Notes: generated from the letters alone by a model not told the origin. A stretch of 31,340 nucleotides of DNA from CAUZFZ01 sp963579025 (GCA_963579025.1 CAUZFZ010000132.1:1-31340), one strand, 5' to 3'. Positions 19,991 through 28,020 are shown, numbered from the stretch's first letter. Program-made: numbers and translations.

Positions 19991-20234
19991 GCGGTGAGGT
20001 AGTCAGTGGGGAATGGGGAGGGTCATTTAGTGTACGAAGTCCGATACAGGACGGCTACAGAATGGTGCCTGGACGACCGTCTGCGAGACCGACCATGCGG
20101 AGCCCAGCGGTCAGACTCAGACCTCGATTTCCCTCACTTCAGTGTACCCGCGGCCGAATCTGAACGATGCTCTATGGTCGCGAGTCACACACGTGCCCGA
20201 CTCAAACGTCGAAATTCCGGATTCACAAGGCTGA
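19991..20234. promoter_or_regulatory. divergent promoter region between the DUF4159 and TPM gene units
   Basis: 244 bp separating two outward-facing transcription units, so both promoters must lie here or extend just into the genes. I could not pick a convincing -35/-10 pair for either direction. The TPM start is preceded by an AAGG about 6-10 nt upstream. No hairpin or repeat stands out. Confidence 0.4.
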
Positions 20235-20867
20235 ATGCTCATGACCGGGTTTGATCAACTCTATTTCGAGAACGTGACGAAGGCGGTCGAGCAGGTAGAG
20301 ACGCGGACCTCCGCGGAGCTCGTCGTGGCCGTCTATCCGCAGTCCGGCCAATACCGCGATGCCGACTATCTCAGTGGAGTGCTGTTCGCACTCGGCTGGT
20401 TGCTGTTCGCTGTGTTCAACCCATGGTTCGTGCACCCCGCTCAGGCCATCCCGTTCGAAGCGGCCGTGCTGTTCGGGCTTGGAGTGCTGACAAGTGCACA
20501 TGTGCCGCAGTTGCGGCTGTGCCTGACGACAAAACGCCGACGCGACAGGCAGGTCCGCGACGCAGCAGCGAGCATGTTCGTCGTCGACGGCGTCGGCAAT
20601 ACGCGGGAACGGACTGGCGTCCTCCTCTATATGTCACGACTGGAACGGCAACTGGAGGTCATTGCCGATATCGGAATCGTCGACACCATCCCACCAGAGG
20701 ACTGGAGTGAATGCCTGTTTGCTTTGCACAACGTGGGAACGGCAGATGATCCGGCGGAGGCTCTTCTGGTTGGGATCGATCGACTGGGAGACCTGCTCGC
20801 CACAACCCTGCCTGCCGGCGAAGACAATCCGGACGAAATACCGAACCAGCCGAGGGTATCACCATGA
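20235..20867 (+). CDS. TPM-domain membrane protein
   Basis: 210 residues. The N-terminal FENVTKAVEQVETRTSAELV followed by VAVYPQSG is the start of a TPM domain (the TLP18.3/Psb32/MOLO-1 fold). About 45 residues later come two hydrophobic segments (about 47-64 and 72-88), after which the TPM sequence resumes (GVLLYMSRLERQLEVIADIG, 129-148), so the domain is interrupted by a membrane hairpin. The C-terminus is acidic and Pro-rich. TPM proteins in plants and bacteria are linked to membrane-complex maintenance and some have phosphatase activity; activity here is unproven. Two ATG codons (20235, 20241) are possible. The stop overlaps the start of the next gene by 4 nt (ATGA), so the two are translationally coupled. 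Confidence 0.8.
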   Translation: MLMTGFDQLYFENVTKAVEQVETRTSAELVVAVYPQSGQYRDADYLSGVLFALGWLLFAVFNPWFVHPAQAIPFEAAVLFGLGVLTSAHVPQLRLCLTTKRRRDRQVRDAAASMFVVDGVGNTRERTGVLLYMSRLERQLEVIADIGIVDTIPPEDWSECLFALHNVGTADDPAEALLVGIDRLGDLLATTLPAGEDNPDEIPNQPRVSP

Positions 20868-22498
20868 ATCAATCCCGAGCCTTCAGAAAATCCGGCTGGT
20901 TAATTCGATGTCGATGGATGACCGTCCTGAGTGTTGCGCTGGTCGGCCTGTTCCTGTGGACTGGAATCGCCGACGCACGCGTTGGTGGCGGTGGATCATT
21001 CTCGGGAGGTGGCGGCGGATCCAGCGGTGGAGGCGGGGGCGGGTCCTTTTCCGGCGGAGGCGGATCGTCCGGTGGCGGCGGTGGCGGCGAGATTTTGATC
21101 TGGCTCCTGTTCAAACACCCGGTCATCGGCGTTCCGCTGCTCATTGTGGTCGTGATCTTCCACATCATGAGTGCGGCGTCGAAACAGTCGGAGTATTCGT
21201 CAGCGCACCCCGAGCGAACGCGTTCTCCAGTCCCGCAAAAACGTTCCAGCTCAAAACAAGCCAACCGCGCCAATCGCGAAAAACTTCGCGCCAAACGGCA
21301 CAAGAAAGAGCGCAGAGCCGTGCAGTCGCGGCTGAATCAGATACGTCGATACGACCCCAACTTCTCGGAGATACTCTTCATGGATTTCGCGTATGCACTC
21401 TACGCGAAAGTGCAGGAAGCCCGCGGACAGGGTGACGTCAGGAAATACTCACCGTACCTGACGAAATCCGTTGTCGGAAAACTGCAGCACTTATCGACGG
21501 GCTCCGGTCAATTGCAGGAAATTCGAGGAGTCATCGTCGGCGCCGCCAGCATTGAGCGGATCACCTCTCCGCACAAGAAGATGACCACCATCAGAATTCG
21601 CTTCGAAACGAACTACACAGAGGTCGTCGGGGCCGGAAAGGGGCAATCCCAGAATACGTTCTATTGCGAAGAGGTCTGGCAATTCACGCGGTTGACCGAA
21701 GTGCTCTCACCACCGCCGGAAAAAATCGCCAACATCGGCTGCCCCAGTTGCGGCAGCCCGCTGGAAAGAAAACCCGACGGTTCCTGCCACCACTGCGGCG
21801 TCCGGGTGAAGGCAGGAAAACAACACTGGATGGTCAACGATCTCACCATCATCCGTCGCGAGCCGCGCGGACCGCTCCTGACCAGCGACGTGCCGGAGGT
21901 CGGGACAAACCTGCCGACAGTGTTGTCGGGCAACTACCAAACGGTCCGCGAAAAGTTCCTGGCCGCTCATCGAGACTTCGCGTGGCAACGGACGGAAGCA
22001 CGCTTCCGACACATCTTTGCAGAGCTGCAGCAGGCATGGACGAGTCTCAAATGGGAACGCGCTCGTCCCTACGAGTCGGATCAGCTCTTTCAGTTCCATC
22101 AGTTCTGGATGCACGAATACGAAACGCAGAAACTGCGCAACGTCCTGGAAGACATCGAACTCGAACGCCTGCAGCCCGTCCGCATGAAGTCCGACACGTT
22201 TTACGATGCCATTACCGTGCGCATCTGGGCGAACATGAAGGACTACACGGTGGACTCCAGAAACCGAATCGTCTGCGGAGACCCTAACCGAGACCGCAGA
22301 TTCACCGAGTACTGGACCTTCATGCGTCGTCGTGGTGTCAAAGAGTCGGCCGCGAACGACAACAACTGCCCCAACTGCGGAGGCGACCTGAAGATCAACA
22401 TGTCGGGCATTTGCGAGTACTGCGACAGCAAAGTCACCAGCGGAGAATTCGACTGGGTCCTGAGCCGCATCGAGCAGGACGAAGCCTACGTGGGCTGA
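20864..22498 (+). CDS. membrane protein with glycine-rich stretch and two tandem Tim44-like + zinc-ribbon units
   Basis: 544 residues. A signal or anchor segment (about 19-36) ends in ADARV and is followed by a low-complexity Gly/Ser stretch (40-75). Then come a second membrane segment (about 76-105) and a basic Lys/Arg-rich stretch (115-160). Two similar alpha/beta units follow, about 165-290 and 355-490, each with the look of a Tim44-like domain (FMDFAYALYAKVQEARGQGD; RHIFAELQQAWTSLKWERAR). Each is followed by a C4 zinc ribbon: C293, C296, C308, C311 and C502, C505, C517, C520. Tim44-like domains bind membranes or translocating proteins in mitochondria and occur in bacteria with unclear roles. 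The duplication of domain plus ribbon is plain in the sequence. It is coupled to the TPM gene by a 4-nt overlap, so the two products probably act together at the membrane. Function unknown. Confidence 0.82.
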   Translation: MNQSRAFRKSGWLIRCRWMTVLSVALVGLFLWTGIADARVGGGGSFSGGGGGSSGGGGGGSFSGGGGSSGGGGGGEILIWLLFKHPVIGVPLLIVVVIFHIMSAASKQSEYSSAHPERTRSPVPQKRSSSKQANRANREKLRAKRHKKERRAVQSRLNQIRRYDPNFSEILFMDFAYALYAKVQEARGQGDVRKYSPYLTKSVVGKLQHLSTGSGQLQEIRGVIVGAASIERITSPHKKMTTIRIRFETNYTEVVGAGKGQSQNTFYCEEVWQFTRLTEVLSPPPEKIANIGCPSCGSPLERKPDGSCHHCGVRVKAGKQHWMVNDLTIIRREPRGPLLTSDVPEVGTNLPTVLSGNYQTVREKFLAAHRDFAWQRTEARFRHIFAELQQAWTSLKWERARPYESDQLFQFHQFWMHEYETQKLRNVLEDIELERLQPVRMKSDTFYDAITVRIWANMKDYTVDSRNRIVCGDPNRDRRFTEYWTFMRRRGVKESAANDNNCPNCGGDLKINMSGICEYCDSKVTSGEFDWVLSRIEQDEAYVG

Positions 22499-22531
22499 CA
22501 GAATGAATCGCGACCGCGCGATGGGTCTGTC
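22497..22531 (+). terminator. possible terminator hairpin of the TPM-Tim44 operon
   Basis: Starts within the stop codon. GACAGA (22497-22502) pairs with TCTGTC (22526-22531), and inside it ATCGCG (22507-22512) pairs with CGCGAT (22517-22522) around an ACCG loop. All twelve pairs are perfect. There is no T tract after it, so it may be a Rho-assisted or 3'-protecting hairpin rather than a classical terminator. Confidence 0.45.
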
Positions 22532-22681
22532 GGTTCACCGTGCGCCCGAGTAGCGTTGTGGTTCGCGGGTCTCCATCCTCGGGCAGCGATCTCTGAGTCA
22601 GCAGACACCATCGACGCTCAATTGGCATCTGGCCCGGATCGAGCCGGGCTGGCGATATCAGACAGGTCGCGCTTTCGAAGT

Positions 22682-22730
22682 GCGACGATGCATCGTCGCT
22701 TTCCCATTTTTCCATTTGCGGCGAAGCCGC
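22682..22730 (+). repeat. two-hairpin repeat element, copy A
   Basis: A perfect 18-nt palindrome (22682-22699, core GATGCATC) is followed by CTTTCC and, after a short spacer, by a second hairpin GCGGC-GAA-GCCGC (22718-22730). A related copy lies in inverted orientation at 22820-22859. The outer base pairs of the first palindrome differ between copies but stay complementary, which is the mark of a structured repeat family. It sits between convergent genes, the usual place of REP/BIME-like elements. The rest of the 22499-22906 spacer holds no gene that I can support. Confidence 0.7.
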
Positions 22731-22819
22731 TTACTTTTCAGTGTTTTCACCTCACTCCGTCCTGGGCGGAATGGTAGACGCACTGTCGAAAACAGATGGA
22801 AAGCGGCTCCAACGCAAGA

Positions 22820-22859
22820 GTGACTTCGCCACGATCGGAAAGCGGTGATGCATCACCGC
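22820..22859 (-). repeat. two-hairpin repeat element, copy B (inverted relative to copy A)
   Basis: Read on the minus strand: an 18-nt perfect palindrome (22842-22859) with the same GATGCATC core, then CGCTTTCC, then GTGGC-GAA-GTCAC (22820-22832) matching the second hairpin of copy A with paired substitutions. The spacer between the hairpins is about 11 nt shorter than in copy A. In translation both copies encode the same short peptide (MHRRFPI / MHHRFPI), which explains small spurious ORFs here. Confidence 0.7.
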
Positions 22860-22906
22860 AGTCCAGAAATGTGCAACATCAAAACGCGCGGCCTGGCCTG
22901 ACGCGC

Positions 22907-23935
22907 TCAATCCGCGACCTCGATCACAGCCTTTATGACGCCGGTCTCCGGACGCGTATACGACTCGAAGTTGTCGATCACATCTTCGAAAGCGCAGCGA
23001 TGCGTAACCCACGGATCCGTGTTGATTGTGCCGTCTTCGATCAGTCCGATGATCTGCGGGAAGTCGGACGGCAGCGCGTTGCGCGAGCCTTTGATGGTCA
23101 GCTCACGACGATGCAGCCACGGGTGCGGGAAGCTGACGTCCTGCGTTGTAATGCCGACGTACACGAGCGTGCCGGTGTGCGCGCAGTAGTTCAGAGCCTG
23201 GCTCATCGAGCCCTGGTGACCGGTTGCGTCCGTTGCCAGAGCGTACATGTCGCCGCCAGTGATCTGCTTCATCTGATCGATTTCACTGCCGTCGCCCTTG
23301 AACAACACGGTGTGCTCAATGCCGTAGGTCTCGCGGCAGAAGTCGAGACGTGACTGAACCATGTCCATCACGGTGATGGTCGTCCCGGTCAGTCGCGTGA
23401 ATTCCAGAGTGGCCAGGCCGATCGGTCCGGCTCCGATGATCAGGGCGTGCTCACCGGGCTGAGGCGCTCCGCGATTGGTCGCGTTGCAGCCGATGGCCAG
23501 TGTCTCGACAAGCGCAAGCTGTTCCATCGACAGTGCTTCGGATGGATGCAGCTTATCGGCGCGGATGAGGAATCGTTCACACAGGCCACCATCGACCATC
23601 ACGCCGATAACGTTCAACGTTTCGCAGCAGTTGCTCTGTCCGCGGCGGCACGGATAGCACTCGCCGCAATTCATGTACGGCTCAACGCTGCAGCGGTCGC
23701 CGGGTTTCACATTGCTGACACCGTTGCCGACTTCCAGCACCTCGACGCCCAGCTCGTGACCGGGTACGCGCGGGTACTTGAAGAAGGGCATCTTGCCGAG
23801 ATACCCGCTGAGATCAGTACCGCAGACACCCATACGATGCGTTCGAACAAGAGCCTGACCCGAAGCGGGGCTATCGGGACTGTCGATGTCGATTTCGCGG
23901 ATACTCTTCGGTTCGGCAAATTGAATCGCTCGCAT
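22907..23935 (-). CDS. zinc-dependent medium-chain alcohol/sugar-alcohol dehydrogenase
   Basis: 342 residues with all landmarks of the zinc-containing MDR family. Catalytic zinc ligand C38 is in GVCGTDLSG, with H60-E61 in VPGHELG. The structural zinc lobe cysteines are C90, C93, C96 and C104 (CGECYPCRRGQSNCCE). The NAD(P)-binding loop is GAGPIGL (168-174). Length is usual for the family. Relatives include threonine, sorbitol, galactitol-phosphate and other polyol dehydrogenases, and the sequence alone does not choose between them. It is the last gene of the minus-strand cluster 22907-27734, which carries an MFS carrier, a Gfo/Idh/MocA oxidoreductase and a sialidase-like protein, so a sugar or sugar-alcohol oxidation role is likely. 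It is separated from the carrier gene by 189 bp containing a group II intron remnant, so it may have its own promoter. Confidence 0.93.
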   Translation of the reverse strand: MRAIQFAEPKSIREIDIDSPDSPASGQALVRTHRMGVCGTDLSGYLGKMPFFKYPRVPGHELGVEVLEVGNGVSNVKPGDRCSVEPYMNCGECYPCRRGQSNCCETLNVIGVMVDGGLCERFLIRADKLHPSEALSMEQLALVETLAIGCNATNRGAPQPGEHALIIGAGPIGLATLEFTRLTGTTITVMDMVQSRLDFCRETYGIEHTVLFKGDGSEIDQMKQITGGDMYALATDATGHQGSMSQALNYCAHTGTLVYVGITTQDVSFPHPWLHRRELTIKGSRNALPSDFPQIIGLIEDGTINTDPWVTHRCAFEDVIDNFESYTRPETGVIKAVIEVAD

Positions 23936-24044
23936 GAGGTCGTTTCGTTCCGTGACGGAGAGATTAAATGGAAAGCGGCATGATGACGGTCAGCGGATCG
24001 ATGATCCAGCCACGCGGCGAGAGCAGCATTGAGGTAAGACCATC

Positions 24045-24128
24045 AACCGGAGAGCCGGATGCGGGACAACCGCACGTCCGGTTCGGATGGAGAAGAAGCC
24101 GAAAGGAATCGGCTCTCCCTACCCCTAT
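24045..24128 (+). mobile_element. group II intron 3' remnant (domains V and VI)
   Basis: 24052-24084 folds as intron domain V: it opens with the catalytic AGC (GAGCCGGAT) and closes with TCCGGTTC, with an inner GCGG/CCGC stem and the conserved two-base bulge region before TCCGG. 24089-24118 forms a domain VI-like hairpin (GGAGA/TCTCC and GCCGA/TCGGC). It ends at CTACCCCTAT, a typical bacterial group II 3' end. There is no room for upstream domains or a reverse transcriptase, so it is a truncated scar. It lies antisense to the flanking genes, and its last bases supply the stop codon of the MFS gene (24125-24127). Domain V likeness is strong; the exact 5' limit is unknown. Confidence 0.75.
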
Positions 24129-25555
24129 CCGTCGAGTTTCGAATCCGCATTCTCTCTTTGCGGATTCGCGGGGATCCACAGCAACGTAAAGAGCATTCCC
24201 AGAAGGATGATTCCCGCGCAGATTGTGAAGCTGACTTTGAATCCCAGCGCGCGGCTGTCCTGCCCGAATGCTGTCAGGTCATTCTCATGCACGGTGTCGA
24301 CGATCCATCCGAACAGAACGCCCGCCTGTCCGACCGGACCCATGGCCAGGTTCATCATCACCTGCCCGCGTTTCATTTCTGATTTTCGACACGCAGACAG
24401 CATGTAGTTCGGAGCGTAGACGCCGATCAATTCTCCGGCTCCGAAGATTCCAAAGGCCAGCAGGTAGGCCTTTCCGGTGGCGAATATCGCCCAGGCCAGA
24501 GCGAAGACGTATAGACCGGCCGTAACGAGGACTCCGGCGCGAGGATTCGTTTTGACGAGCAGCCAGCCCAGGGCGGCTCCCGCGAGCGCTTTGAACGAGA
24601 ACCTCAGCAGGTTCTGATAGCCCGCGTATTCCACCGGGTCGACTCCCAGAACGCTGCTCGAGTACAGGCTCATGTTCGAAGGGATCGTGTTGCCGATGTA
24701 GAAAATCACCGTCATGAAGGCGACGAGTCGCAGGACGCGGATCGACAGCAGATCGCGAAAATGCACGATGAATAGTCCGGTCGAAATCAGCATGCAGATG
24801 ATGGAGATCGACATGTTTTCGTACAGAGCGAAAACCATCGCGGCGACACCGGCGGCGATTCCCAGGCTCAGGTCGATGACTGCCGTAAACGGGCGGCGAG
24901 ATGGTTCTTCCTCCGGGACGACGATTTCAAACCGGCTCGCCAGATACGACGCCAGGCCCATGACCGGAGCGATCAGAGCGAACAGCAACGCGTAGTTCCA
25001 GGGCGAATCCAGAGTCTCGCTCTGCAGATTGAGTGGCCCCAGTTCAAAGTGTCCCGCGAGGATCAACTGCGAAGCCAGGGAACCGACCGCGGCGAGCACC
25101 GGGCCCGCGCCGTAGGCCAGTCCGAGTGCCACGCCACGCTTCGATTCGTTGGTTGTGCGGCCCAGCACTTCCCAGATGAAAGCGATGGCCGTGGGAATCG
25201 TCGCTCCCGTGATGCCGCTCTGCAGAATCACCGCGACGATCTTGACCTGATTGGAAACCGGAAGAATCAAAGCCACCGCTGTCAGCCCGGACGTGATCGC
25301 CGCCAGCCCGTAGCAGCTCATTAGAATTGGTTTCAGGTGGCGCACTTTGGGAAACGCCCACGCGATCAGTGCGACGAGCGTTGCCATCACGAAAAATGAC
25401 GCGCCCGGCAGATTTGCCACCAGCGCGTTCGCGTCCAACTGTTTCAGCAAAGACGCCTGCGTGATGCCGACGTAAATCACCGGCGCGGCGAGGTATTGCA
25501 GGGCGACGATCGCCGCAAAGATTCTCAGGTTCTTCTCGAAATGAGACTGGGGCAT
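24125..25555 (-). CDS. major facilitator superfamily (MFS) transporter
   Basis: 476 residues with about twelve hydrophobic segments spread over the whole length, in two halves separated by a charged loop (FEIVVPEEEPSRRPF, near 209-223). The second half has GYQNLLRFSFKALAGAALGW and the motif-like NPRAGVLV loop, consistent with the MFS fold. The short cytoplasmic tail ends in Asn/Asp/Ser-rich sequence whose stop lies within the 3' end of an antisense group II intron remnant. The start ATG is 22 nt after the upstream oxidoreductase gene. No ribosome binding site of note. By context it should import a sugar, sugar acid or oligosaccharide for the adjacent oxidoreductases; substrate unproven. Confidence 0.88.
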   Translation of the reverse strand: MPQSHFEKNLRIFAAIVALQYLAAPVIYVGITQASLLKQLDANALVANLPGASFFVMATLVALIAWAFPKVRHLKPILMSCYGLAAITSGLTAVALILPVSNQVKIVAVILQSGITGATIPTAIAFIWEVLGRTTNESKRGVALGLAYGAGPVLAAVGSLASQLILAGHFELGPLNLQSETLDSPWNYALLFALIAPVMGLASYLASRFEIVVPEEEPSRRPFTAVIDLSLGIAAGVAAMVFALYENMSISIICMLISTGLFIVHFRDLLSIRVLRLVAFMTVIFYIGNTIPSNMSLYSSSVLGVDPVEYAGYQNLLRFSFKALAGAALGWLLVKTNPRAGVLVTAGLYVFALAWAIFATGKAYLLAFGIFGAGELIGVYAPNYMLSACRKSEMKRGQVMMNLAMGPVGQAGVLFGWIVDTVHENDLTAFGQDSRALGFKVSFTICAGIILLGMLFTLLWIPANPQRENADSKLDG

Positions 25556-25577
25556 GCGGAGGTCCGGAAGCGAATGG

Positions 25578-26615
25578 CTACAAAGGCAAATCTACCGCCT
25601 GCCCGGTTTGGGCTGACTTCAGACACGCTTCGCAAATCTGTACAGCAGCCCGACCTTCCGCTCCACCGATGGTTGGGGCCCGCTCTTCACGGACGCTGTC
25701 GATGAATCCCTGGACGACTCGAAAATGCGGCTCAAGGCGGACGGGATTGGTCGGGTCGTTGGCCCAGTCGAATTTCTCGGGAATGTAGACGTCTTCCCAC
25801 GACTCGCCTTTGCCCATCCGCAGAAAATCAAAGTTCTCGAAGTCGAGTATCGCGTCCCGGCCAACCACCTCGAACCGCACTTCGCTGCTGGGGATACTCG
25901 GTGGAGGCAGCTCCGACGTGATCCACATGTGAGCCATCAGTCCGTCTTCAAACTGCAGTTGAGCCATCACGCTCTGGGCGGGAGCTTCGATATCGCTGAA
26001 CGTGTTGACTTGAGCAAACACGCGGACGACTTCCCTGCCCGTCAGCCAGCGCAGAAAGTCCGTGTTGTGCGAGGCCATGCCCATAAACAGCCCGCCGCTG
26101 TTCGGGTCGTACATCCATTTCCGCTCTGCGAAAACGTCGCGGGTTAATGTGATCGGGAAAGCCGACATGGTCCGCATCATCCAGATCGGACCGATCGCTC
26201 CATCGTCGATCAGCTTCTTTGCTTTCCGAGTGATCGTCCGAAACCGTTCGGTCTTCACGACGCCGAGATTAACTCCGGCCTGATTACACACACGAATCAT
26301 CTCGTCGCACTCAGCCACGGTGGGGGCCATCGGCTTTTCCACCAGGACGTGTTTTCCGGCGGCAGCGGCTTTCTCAGTCAGCTCCAGCCGGCATTGATCG
26401 GGCGTCGCGACGATGACCGCGTCGACATCCGGGCGAGCCAGCATCGCCTCGACGGATCCTTCAGCCGTCACTTCAAAATCAGCCGCGAGTTTTTCCGCGC
26501 GCGAGCCGCCCGTGACCGAAACGAGGTGGGCTCCCTCCACATGAGCCTTAAGACACTGACTATAGGTCAGTCCCATGAAGCCGCTGCCGATCATCCCGAC
26601 GCCGATACTGTCCAT
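25578..26615 (-). CDS. cytoplasmic Gfo/Idh/MocA family oxidoreductase
   Basis: 345 residues from the ATG at 26615 (MDSIGVGMIGSGFMG). The frame opens 57 nt earlier, but that extension is Arg-rich, and an AGGGA stretch lies about 9-13 nt before the chosen start. N-terminal Rossmann loop GMIGSGFMG (7-15), signature EKP at 93-95, and SHNTDFLRWL (182-191) with H183 and D186 in the family's active-site motif; typical length. No signal peptide, unlike the related protein at 5423-6553. These enzymes oxidise or reduce sugar substrates with NAD(P). The gene is packed in a minus-strand run: the sialidase-like gene ends 57 nt upstream, the MFS gene starts 22 nt downstream. Substrate not determinable. Confidence 0.92.
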   Translation of the reverse strand: MDSIGVGMIGSGFMGLTYSQCLKAHVEGAHLVSVTGGSRAEKLAADFEVTAEGSVEAMLARPDVDAVIVATPDQCRLELTEKAAAAGKHVLVEKPMAPTVAECDEMIRVCNQAGVNLGVVKTERFRTITRKAKKLIDDGAIGPIWMMRTMSAFPITLTRDVFAERKWMYDPNSGGLFMGMASHNTDFLRWLTGREVVRVFAQVNTFSDIEAPAQSVMAQLQFEDGLMAHMWITSELPPPSIPSSEVRFEVVGRDAILDFENFDFLRMGKGESWEDVYIPEKFDWANDPTNPVRLEPHFRVVQGFIDSVREERAPTIGGAEGRAAVQICEACLKSAQTGQAVDLPL

Positions 26616-26672
26616 CTTGCGTTCCCTGTCTGGAGTGACTCGTCTCGTGGAACGAACGCCATCGCCCGACAA

Positions 26673-27734
26673 TCAGCTCCACTCAATCTTCAGCCGAGTC
26701 CAGCGGATCCCGCACCGTCCGTCCTCGACGCACCAGTGCGTTGCCAGAAACGAACCGTCCTGTAACGGGATGGCCGTTGGAAAGCCGAATGCGAAAGCGT
26801 CCAGCTCGTCGATACCCGACTGCACTTCTTCGGACCGCCGGTAAGTCGTGCGCGCATCGTACATCACCGACTCGTGATGGACGGTCCACTTGTCTTCGGT
26901 AAAAGTCACCAGGCACATTTTGATCGCCTGCTGCCCGTGCCGCTGATTGTAAAGCACCAGCAACCGGTCTTCGCCGAGCGAGACAGGCGTCATGGTCTGA
27001 CCTCGGATGCCCGTCGAGCGAATTGGTCCCCACGTCGAACCTCGGTCCTCTGAAATCACAAAGCTGTCTTCAAGATCGGCATAGTCACCCAGGGTGACCG
27101 TCCAGGCGACTCCCATCACGCGGTTGTCGGGAAGCTCGACAAACTTCTGCTCGAAGTAGCCGCGCTGTTTTTCCGGATGCTCAAAAGCCACGCTGTGCGA
27201 CCAGGATGTTCCGCCATCGTCGGACAGAGCGGTGAGCACGCGCAGGCCGAGTTGGTCTTTATGAAACAGTGTCGCGGCCGGTGCGAGCAGACGACCAGAC
27301 CGCAACGGCAGCAGACCATGCGAAACTTCGAGCGGACCTTCGGGCATCGGAACTGACTGCGGCTCGCTCCATGTTCGCCCGTCGTCGACCGAACGACACA
27401 GCAGCGAGCCGGAATCGCGCGCTCCGAATTGCTCATCCGTGTTTGAGTCGATCCACTGTCCGTAGGCGTAGATCGTCTTGCCGTCCGGCGACAGACTCAG
27501 TTTCAGAAAGTTCGCCCGGTTACGGTCCTCATCCTTCGACAGAATCGTCCCTTCAACCTGCCAGGTTTCTCCGTTGTCAGTCGAACGAGACCAATCGGTC
27601 CCGCCCGTCACCAGCGATCCGCCGCCGACTCCGTACGAACACAGAATGTCTCCGCCTGGCAGTTGCACAGCCATGGGAAAAGCAGACTCACGATCGTCAA
27701 GCCGCCCGGTTCCCAGCACTTCGATTTTCGGCAT
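26673..27734 (-). CDS. sialidase/BNR-repeat protein
   Basis: 353 residues from the ATG at 27734; a GTG 9 nt upstream is too close to the GGAGG ribosome binding site, which sits about 11 nt before this ATG. Four Asp-box motifs S-x-D-x-G-x-T-W are spaced at about 60-residue intervals: STDNGETW, SVDDGRTW, SDDGGTSW and SEDRGSTW, as in six-bladed propeller sialidases. There is no signal peptide, so it is probably cytoplasmic. Many planctomycete Asp-box proteins of this class act on substrates other than sialic acid. The clustered oxidoreductase, carrier and alcohol dehydrogenase suggest a sugar-catabolic role. The propeller fold is well supported; sialidase activity is not, because I did not identify the arginine triad with certainty. 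Confidence 0.85.
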   Translation of the reverse strand: MPKIEVLGTGRLDDRESAFPMAVQLPGGDILCSYGVGGGSLVTGGTDWSRSTDNGETWQVEGTILSKDEDRNRANFLKLSLSPDGKTIYAYGQWIDSNTDEQFGARDSGSLLCRSVDDGRTWSEPQSVPMPEGPLEVSHGLLPLRSGRLLAPAATLFHKDQLGLRVLTALSDDGGTSWSHSVAFEHPEKQRGYFEQKFVELPDNRVMGVAWTVTLGDYADLEDSFVISEDRGSTWGPIRSTGIRGQTMTPVSLGEDRLLVLYNQRHGQQAIKMCLVTFTEDKWTVHHESVMYDARTTYRRSEEVQSGIDELDAFAFGFPTAIPLQDGSFLATHWCVEDGRCGIRWTRLKIEWS

Positions 27735-27957
27735 GGCGTTCACTTCCTCCGGCTTCCACGAGCATCACCGCTCCGGCGACCAGTCGCAATTTGACGTCGA
27801 AGTGCCGAGTCGCGTCACACGCTACCAGCTTGCCGAGTGATTTAAACCGGCCGCGCGGCCGTGCTTGCGAGAACCACTGTGCGCTGGGTGGTCCTGGTTA
27901 ATTGCCCGAGTAGATGCAGCGGGCAGTACACCCAAAGCGGCAGAGCCGCAACCAAAA

Positions 27958-28020
27958 GTAGGATGGGCACTCTTGCCCGTCCATTGCCGGTGCCGGGACG
28001 GGCAGGAGTGCCCATCCTAC
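27958..28020. repeat. 25-bp inverted repeat hairpin, dispersed-repeat type
   Basis: Arms 27958-27982 and 27996-28020 are complementary at 24 of 25 positions around a 13-nt loop, starting GTAGGATGGGCAC and ending GTGCCCATCCTAC. Translations of the arms give VGWALLPV and GQECPSY, short peptides that in my recollection recur in planctomycete hypothetical proteins, so this is probably one copy of a genome-wide palindromic repeat. On the minus strand the hairpin is followed by TTTTGG and lies 85 nt after the stop of the porin gene, so it may also serve as that gene's terminator. The rest of the 27744-28104 spacer contains G+C-rich sequence but no supportable gene. Confidence 0.75.

Noticed and set aside
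20990..21090. Repetitive GGCGGA-type sequence that might suggest a tandem repeat array or CRISPR
   Set aside because: It is in-frame coding for the Gly/Ser-rich stretch of the Tim44-like protein; there are no regular spacers. No CRISPR array is present in the window.
22556..23012. Small frames of 73 and 86 codons sharing MHRRFPI/MHHRFPI
   Set aside because: The similarity comes from the inverted two-hairpin DNA repeat, not from a shared protein.
24059..24407. Plus-strand frames of 106-107 codons beginning in the intron remnant
   Set aside because: Translation of group II intron domain V/VI and of the antisense MFS gene; a known source of spurious proteins.
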